Shown: piece after piece, positions 6,415 to 11,017 of the stretch
Layout: every line of letters begins with the position of its first letter
Position numbering within the stretch: position 1 is the stretch's first letter
Assembly: GCA_008086245.1 (NCBI GenBank)
Contig: VSIX01000116.1
Location: forward strand, 1-11,017
Length of the DNA stretch: 11,017 nt
Source: Candidatus Mcinerneyibacterium aminivorans
Lineage (GTDB): Bacteria > Macinerneyibacteriota > Macinerneyibacteria > Macinerneyibacteriales > Macinerneyibacteriaceae
Reading direction: 5' to 3'
Made by a program: the position numbers and the translations under genes
The notes under the pieces: generated by a model
Seen by the model: the letters and a program-made list of their open reading frames with translations, nothing else
Databases searched by the model: none
What the model was told of the DNA's origin: nothing

Positions 6415-7908
6415 ATGAAAAAAGAATTGTTGGACATTACTAAAAATTCTGGAATTGTTTTTTCTGGCAAAATGATAAATGTTTTATTTAGTTTAGTGTT
6501 CAATATAATAGTTGTAAGATTCTTAGGACCAGAAATATATGGGGAATTTGTTTATATTTTTACAATTGTCAATTTTTTAGTAATTATTGCTACAATGGGA
6601 GTGAATAAAGGTTTAACAAAATATATACCAATTTATTTAAATCGCAATGAAAATAAAAAATTAAATGCAATAATTGTCTTTTCGTTCACATCTACTTTTA
6701 TCCTTTCAGTTATTTTAATAATATTATTAATTTTATTTAGCAAAGACATCGCTGCTTTTGTATTAAAAGATATATCATTGAAAAATCATTTAATTACTAT
6801 GAGTTTTCTAATTATTATTCATTCTTATTTTAAATTACTTAATGCAATCTATGTTAGTTTCGGATATGTTAAAAATCTCATTAAGATTAAAAATATTTTA
6901 CAACCTTTGGTAAAAATTGTTTTATTTGTTATTTTATATTTTTTAGGATTAAAATATTATGGGATTTTAGGAAGTTATTATTTAAGCATGATTATTATGC
7001 TTTATATATTATTAAAATTTATAAAAAATGATCAAAATTACAATATTAGAATAAACCTTCTAAATTTTAAAAAAGAAAATAAAAAATTATTTAAATTCTC
7101 TTTCCCACTTTTCCTATCAAGTTTTATAGGATATTTCATTGTTAAAACTGATATATTTATGATTGGTTTTTTGGTGGATAAAGAAAGTGTTGGAATTTAT
7201 AATATTGCCTTACGAATAGCTACTATGACTAGTTTCGTTTTATATGCATTTAATACTATTTTTGCCCCAAAAATTTCTTCTTTATATGAAAGAAAAAAGA
7301 TTGATAAATTAGCTAATATTTACAAGGTTATTACCAGATGGGCTTTAAGTATTAATTTGATCTTTTTTTCTATAATTTTATTATTTAGTAAAGAAATAAT
7401 GCATATTTTTGGAAAAGAGTTAATTGTTGGAGCTATACCTTTAATTGTAGTTTCAATTGGACAGGTAATGAATGTGTCTGCAGGCCCTGTAGGTTATATG
7501 AACACTATGACTGGGCATCCTGAATATGAATTTTATAATAATATTTTTTTAGTTATAATAAATATAGTTTTAAATTTAATATTAATTCCCGTATATGGTA
7601 TTATGGGGGCGGCAATTGCTTCTGCTGTTTCTTTTACAGTTTCAAATATAATTAAATTGTTACTTTTATTTAAAAATACAAAAATCCATCCTTATAATTT
7701 TGATTATATAAAATTAATTATTAGTATGATATTAGCTTATTTTATGGTGTTTTTTCTTAAGAATTTAATTATTTTTCATTGGTTTTTTCGCTTAATTTGT
7801 TTTTCATTTTTATTTTTTTGTTTTTTTATAATAATTTATTATTTGTTTGGGTTTTCAGAAGAGGATAAAATATTAATTGAAGCAATAACAAAAAAAATTA
7901 AGAGGTAG
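6415..7908 (+). CDS. Wzx-like polysaccharide flippase (MOP/MATE superfamily)
   Basis: The protein has 497 residues, a usual length for the family, and is dominated by hydrophobic segments. About 14 membrane helices can be picked out, for example near 43-62, 84-108, 127-147, 228-248, 308-325, 374-392, 395-415 and 450-478. The N-terminus (SGKMINVLFSLVFNIIVVRFLGPEIYGEF) is the classic Polysacc_synt start, and TDIFMIGFLVDKESVGIYNIA (245-265) and TMTGHPEYEFYNN (364-376) are recurring family motifs. It would flip lipid-linked oligosaccharide from the cytoplasmic to the outer face of the membrane. Its presence implies a Wzx/Wzy-type route rather than an ABC exporter, although no Wzy is seen here. 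The ribosome site (AAGAAAG) is weak. It sits between the paired glycosyltransferases and the second sulfotransferase. A teichuronic-type or O-antigen transporter role cannot be told apart. Confidence 0.92.
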   Translation: MKKELLDITKNSGIVFSGKMINVLFSLVFNIIVVRFLGPEIYGEFVYIFTIVNFLVIIATMGVNKGLTKYIPIYLNRNENKKLNAIIVFSFTSTFILSVILIILLILFSKDIAAFVLKDISLKNHLITMSFLIIIHSYFKLLNAIYVSFGYVKNLIKIKNILQPLVKIVLFVILYFLGLKYYGILGSYYLSMIIMLYILLKFIKNDQNYNIRINLLNFKKENKKLFKFSFPLFLSSFIGYFIVKTDIFMIGFLVDKESVGIYNIALRIATMTSFVLYAFNTIFAPKISSLYERKKIDKLANIYKVITRWALSINLIFFSIILLFSKEIMHIFGKELIVGAIPLIVVSIGQVMNVSAGPVGYMNTMTGHPEYEFYNNIFLVIINIVLNLILIPVYGIMGAAIASAVSFTVSNIIKLLLLFKNTKIHPYNFDYIKLIISMILAYFMVFFLKNLIIFHWFFRLICFSFLFFCFFIIIYYLFGFSEEDKILIEAITKKIKR

Positions 7909-7914
7909 GATATT

Positions 7915-8061
7915 TTGTTTAATAGAATTTTTAGAAATAAAAAAATATTTTATAAAAATGTATACGATAATATGGGATTGAAAACTAGAGAATATTCAAG
8001 AAAATTCTATAATAAATCTAATAAAAAATCATATAAGTTATTTGGACAAGATTTTGATTAG
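7915..8061 (+). CDS. Small basic hypothetical protein
   Basis: A TTG start at 7915 opens a 48-residue frame ending with TAG at 8059-8061. GAGG and AGGA (7902-7910), which overlap the flippase stop, give it a plausible ribosome site, and it begins only 6 nt after that stop. The product has about 13 Lys/Arg against 4 acidic residues and several aromatic residues, ending KLFGQDFD. An internal in-frame ATG would give a 29-residue version. No family is recognised. It has no signal peptide or membrane segment. It could be a real small protein, the remnant of a larger gene lost between the flippase and the sulfotransferase, or a chance frame in AT-rich DNA. It lies in a different reading frame from the next gene. 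Confidence 0.4.
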   Translation: MFNRIFRNKKIFYKNVYDNMGLKTREYSRKFYNKSNKKSYKLFGQDFD

Positions 8062-8087
8062 CAATAATTCTTTATTGGGGGTGTTTT

Positions 8088-9032
8088 ATGCTTAAGTATA
8101 AAAAAAATCCAGTAATAATTAATAAAATCATTGATTTAATTAAGATGCCAATAAATTTTTTTAAATTAAAGTATAAATTTAATAATGTAGAATCATTAAG
8201 TTGTAATCCTTTTTTTATTATCGGATCTGGTAGATCTGGTAATACATTATTAAGAGCAATGTTATGTAATAATAAATTAATTTCGATCCCTCCAGAATCA
8301 TATGTTCTTGGAGATATGGGTAGAAAATTTAAAAGATTCAATTATTTACCATGGAAAGAATTGGTTGAAATTATTATAGGAGAATTAGAATCACATTCAC
8401 AATTTTATACTTGGGGTGTTAATTTTCATGATGCATATTACAAATTGCTAAATATTCCTACAAAACAAAAAACATTAGATAAAATAATTGATGAAATATA
8501 TCTTACATACAGTAAGAAATATTTTCCTGAAGCAAAAATATGGGGAGATAAGACACCACAAAATGTTTTTAGTTTAGATATGATAAATAAAATTTTTCCT
8601 AATGCAAAATATATACATATTATAAGAGATGGAAGAGATGTTGTTAATTCATATCTGAAAATTAAAAGATATGATAATGTAGAAAAAGCCTGTAATCGAT
8701 GGTTGAATAGTATAGAGTTGGTAAATAAATTTAAAAAGAAGAAATCTAATTCAAATTTTATTGAATTAAAATATGAAAAACTTGTCAAAAATCCAGAAAT
8801 TGAAATAAAGAGAGTGTGCAATTTTTTAAATATTAGTTATGATGAAATCATGCTAAAACCATATTTAAATAAGGAAAAACTAGGGGATGTTGATAAATTG
8901 GAACATCATTATGGGTTAAATAGACAGATTAATTCTGATTCTATTGGTAAATGGAAAGAAGGATTAAATAAAAAAGAAAAAGAAATTTGTACTAAATTAT
9001 TGAATGAAGAATTAAAAAAATTGGGATATTAG
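8088..9032 (+). CDS. Sulfotransferase family protein (Sulfotransfer_3 type)
   Basis: The 314-residue protein carries FIIGSGRSGNTLLRAML (43-59), a glycine-rich phosphosulfate-binding loop of the GxxRSGTTLL class, here with Asn for the first Thr. WGDKTPQN (152-159) is a family hallmark. IHIIRDGRDVVNSYLK (176-191) is the 3'-phosphate-binding motif, with Arg180 and Ser188 as likely PAPS contacts. KYEKLVKNP (228-236) and IGKWKEGL (286-293) complete the pattern. These motifs differ from those of the sulfotransferase at 1927, so the two are not recent duplicates. It would transfer sulfate from PAPS to a glycan; a protein or small-molecule acceptor is possible for this broad family. The ATG follows a GGGGGTG ribosome site (8077-8083). 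The neighbouring flippase and glycosyltransferase favour a polysaccharide substrate. Confidence 0.88.
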   Translation: MLKYKKNPVIINKIIDLIKMPINFFKLKYKFNNVESLSCNPFFIIGSGRSGNTLLRAMLCNNKLISIPPESYVLGDMGRKFKRFNYLPWKELVEIIIGELESHSQFYTWGVNFHDAYYKLLNIPTKQKTLDKIIDEIYLTYSKKYFPEAKIWGDKTPQNVFSLDMINKIFPNAKYIHIIRDGRDVVNSYLKIKRYDNVEKACNRWLNSIELVNKFKKKKSNSNFIELKYEKLVKNPEIEIKRVCNFLNISYDEIMLKPYLNKEKLGDVDKLEHHYGLNRQINSDSIGKWKEGLNKKEKEICTKLLNEELKKLGY

Positions 9033-9062
9033 TATTGAATACAAAATTTTAAAGGAGAAAAA

Positions 9063-10238
9063 TTGAAAGTATTAGTTATTCCCTTTGATTATCCTACAAC
9101 AGATAATCCGTTTAAGGGCATATTTGTTAAAAAGCAGGTAAAAGCATTAAGTGAATATGTTGATATATCTGTTTATAAATTACGCAGATTGCCTTTAAGA
9201 AATCCTATAAATATTATTAAAAAGAAAAAATGTGAACTTGTATATGATGATAATGTATTAACTTTAGATTGCTGTTATCTAAACAAAATTCCCAAAATTA
9301 GTTTTTTAAAAAATAAAATATATAAAAGAAAATTGTTTAAAAATTTTGATAAGTTAAAAAGTAACTTTGGCAAACCTGATATTATTCATGCTCATATGAC
9401 CTATCCGGCTGGTTATGAAGCAATGCTTATAGGTCAAAAGTATAATATTCCGTTTTTAGTTACTGAACATTCATCTGATTTTGAAAAAATGGTTTATGTT
9501 AATCATCCGAAAAAAACAGCTAAAGTATTATCTACTGCTTCCAGTTATATAGCTGTTAGTTCTATGCTAAAACGGAAAATTCAAGATGCTGGGAAAATGG
9601 ATTGTAAGATAATTCCTAATTTCGTAAATATTGAAAAATTTGACCTGAAAGAAACCGTCAACAAAAAATGGCAATATTCCGATAAATTTAATATTATAAA
9701 TATTTCTTTAATGTCTGAAAAAAAGGGTATTGATTATTTATTAAAAGCCTTTAAGAAAGTGATTGATAAACGGGGGAAAGAAAATATTCATCTTCATTTA
9801 GTAGGAGATGGACCAAAAAAAAAGGATTATGAAAAATTATCTGTATGTTTGGGAATAAGAGATAGCTGTAGTTTCCACGGATTCCTAAAAAGTGAAGATG
9901 TAGCTAAAATTTTGAATAAGTGTAATGCTCTTGTTATTTCGAGCAAAGTTGAAACTTTTGGAATTGTTGGTATCGAAGCAATGGCTGCAGGATTACCTGT
10001 AGTATCTACCAGTTGTGGAGGACCTGAAGATTATATAAATAAAGATAATGGGGTATTGGTTGAAAGTGAAAATACTAAAAGCCTAACTAGTGGAATAATA
10101 AAAATTATGAAAAATTATGAAAATTATGATAAAAAGTATATTAAAAACTATGTAAAAAATAACTATAGTAGCAAAGTAGTTTGTGATATTATTATAGATA
10201 ATTATAAAAAAATTATTAAACAAAAGAATAAATATTAA
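9063..10238 (+). CDS. GT4 family glycosyltransferase
   Basis: This 391-residue GT-B enzyme is a textbook GT4. The N-terminal domain has the FVKKQVKAL acceptor-side segment (21-29), HAHMTYPAGYEA (109-120) and TEHSSDF (134-140). The C-terminal domain has NFVN (186-189), SLMSEKKGIDYLLKAF (215-230), VGDGP (247-251) and ETFGIVGIEAMAAGLPVV (297-314), which is the EX7E retaining motif with Glu297 and Glu305. It would transfer a sugar with retention of configuration to a lipid-linked intermediate in the cytoplasm. The start is TTG, supported by AAGGAG at 9052-9057 with 5 nt spacing, the best ribosome site in the block. It is the last plus-strand gene, 30 bp after the second sulfotransferase. Its stop overlaps the stop of the opposing gene. 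An A9 tract at 9815-9823 lies just after VGDGP. Confidence 0.95.
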   Translation: MKVLVIPFDYPTTDNPFKGIFVKKQVKALSEYVDISVYKLRRLPLRNPINIIKKKKCELVYDDNVLTLDCCYLNKIPKISFLKNKIYKRKLFKNFDKLKSNFGKPDIIHAHMTYPAGYEAMLIGQKYNIPFLVTEHSSDFEKMVYVNHPKKTAKVLSTASSYIAVSSMLKRKIQDAGKMDCKIIPNFVNIEKFDLKETVNKKWQYSDKFNIINISLMSEKKGIDYLLKAFKKVIDKRGKENIHLHLVGDGPKKKDYEKLSVCLGIRDSCSFHGFLKSEDVAKILNKCNALVISSKVETFGIVGIEAMAAGLPVVSTSCGGPEDYINKDNGVLVESENTKSLTSGIIKIMKNYENYDKKYIKNYVKNNYSSKVVCDIIIDNYKKIIKQKNKY

Positions 10239-11017
10239 TCAGTATTAAGAGATTTAAAAAAATCTATTTGTTTATCTAATTTATTTCTTAGCATCTTTTT
10301 ATTTTTATTTGATATATCTAAGTTGTTATTGGGTGTTGTTAATAAACTTTTAATTTTAATATTCTTAAGTAATTTTATAAAAAAATTAAGTTTTAGTTTC
10401 CGAGCTAAATTTATGAATTTATATCCCATCCTTGATATGAATAATAGTTTGGGATCGATAGAAGAGCTTCCTCTTTTGCCTTTAATTTTTGTAGGAATAT
10501 TATATTTTTCTATATTGAGAAGTTCACAAATCTTATTAACATATTTTTGGTTATCATTTATAAAATTTTCAAACTTTAATATGTAAAGATTCTCCGGTGG
10601 GATTATTTCCCTCCATTTGCTTATAAAAATACTGTACTGGGTTGCGTACCTGAATGCACTGTTCTCGTTATATAACTCGATAATAGATTTTTTAAAAGAA
10701 GTTTTCCCCTTCATTACTCTGTGTTTATATTGAGATATTATTCTATCCACAGGATCCCTTAGAGTAAAAAATACTTTAATATCTGGATTCATTTTTAAAA
10801 GTCTTTTTGCTGCTTCAGTGGATCTGAAATATGAAGGTGCAATTTCACCTCTTATTTTGTGTTTTTTATTCTCTTTGAAATGGGAGGAATACCATTTAAA
10901 TCCTTTATTATATTTCATGTCAAAGAAAAAAGTTTCTTTCACTTTGGTTGGAACTGAAACTTCGGGATGCCTTCTAAAATATTCATATAACCATGTGGTT
11001 CCCGTTCTATAGGGACC
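10235..11017 (-). CDS. Sulfotransferase, N-terminus beyond the window edge (partial)
   Basis: The open frame continues to the right edge of the window, giving 260 visible residues. The first visible residues, GPYRTGTTWLYEYFRRHPEV, are the phosphosulfate-binding loop of a sulfotransferase, so the in-frame GTG at 10940-10942 is not the real start and only a short N-terminal strand is missing. RGEIAPSYF (56-64 of the fragment) matches the family GExSPxY motif, and LRDPVDRIISQYKHR (86-100) is the 3'-phosphate-binding site. The pattern resembles the bacterial relatives of heparan sulfate sulfotransferases (Sulfotransfer_1, NDST/HS-type) more than the other two sulfotransferases in the window. The C-terminal half, from about residue 150, is Lys/Asn-rich and much more AT-rich than the 5' part. 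It would use PAPS to sulfate a glycan. Its strand opposes the main block, and its stop overlaps the stop of the GT4 gene by 4 bp. Confidence 0.88.
   Translation of the reverse strand, partial: GPYRTGTTWLYEYFRRHPEVSVPTKVKETFFFDMKYNKGFKWYSSHFKENKKHKIRGEIAPSYFRSTEAAKRLLKMNPDIKVFFTLRDPVDRIISQYKHRVMKGKTSFKKSIIELYNENSAFRYATQYSIFISKWREIIPPENLYILKFENFINDNQKYVNKICELLNIEKYNIPTKIKGKRGSSSIDPKLLFISRMGYKFINLARKLKLNFFIKLLKNIKIKSLLTTPNNNLDISNKNKKMLRNKLDKQIDFFKSLNTD

Noticed and set aside
8072-8821. Minus-strand open frames of 89 and 127 codons (8072-8341, 8438-8821)
   Set aside because: Both lie opposite the second sulfotransferase, whose motifs are clear; their products are low-complexity hydrophobic mirror sequences.
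10323-11012. Plus-strand open frames of 87 and 64 codons (10323-10586, 10818-11012)
   Set aside because: They are antisense to the partial sulfotransferase, which has conserved motifs across this region.
1-11017. CRISPR array, tRNA, rRNA, insertion sequence or attachment site
   Set aside because: No regularly spaced repeats, cloverleaf-like GC-rich stems, transposase motifs or terminal inverted repeats were seen; the repeated DNA is explained by the duplicated glycosyltransferases and AT-rich tracts.

Overview
The window is very AT-rich bacterial DNA. A type IV pilin-like gene, Shine-Dalgarno-type ribosome sites (for example AAGGAG before a TTG start) and a sigma70-like promoter point to a bacterium with low-GC codon use. 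A low-GC Firmicute such as the Halanaerobiales, or a Thermotogota member, would fit, but nothing here fixes the taxon.

Layout. Positions 1-442 hold the end of an unknown upstream gene, joined by an ATGA overlap to a small type IV pilin/pseudopilin-like gene. A gene-free gap (443-606) follows, then a minus-strand GT4-type glycosyltransferase (607-1773). A divergent intergenic region (1774-1926) carries predicted promoters in both directions around a perfect 24-bp AT palindrome. From 1927 to 10238 runs a plus-strand block: sulfotransferase, non-hydrolysing UDP-sugar 2-epimerase (WecB/WbpI type), two tandem paralogous glycosyltransferases, a Wzx-like flippase, a small unrecognised basic ORF (7915-8061), a second sulfotransferase of a different subfamily, and another GT4 glycosyltransferase. 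A third sulfotransferase (10235-11017) lies on the minus strand, overlaps the last plus gene tail to tail by 4 bp, and runs off the right edge, so its N-terminus is missing.

How the genes fit together. The set reads as part of a locus for a sulfated surface or exported polysaccharide. The epimerase would supply a ManNAc-type activated sugar, the glycosyltransferases would build the repeat unit on a lipid carrier, the flippase would move it across the membrane, and PAPS-dependent sulfotransferases would add sulfate. No priming transferase, Wzy polymerase, chain-length/export proteins or PAPS synthesis genes are visible, so the locus probably continues outside the window or relies on genes elsewhere. 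The plus-strand block is much more AT-rich than the genes at the left, which suggests an acquired or exchanged cassette.

Nothing here is clearly a wholly new system. The most unusual feature is three sulfotransferases of distinct motif types in one compact glycan locus. Most functional calls rest on motif reading by eye.
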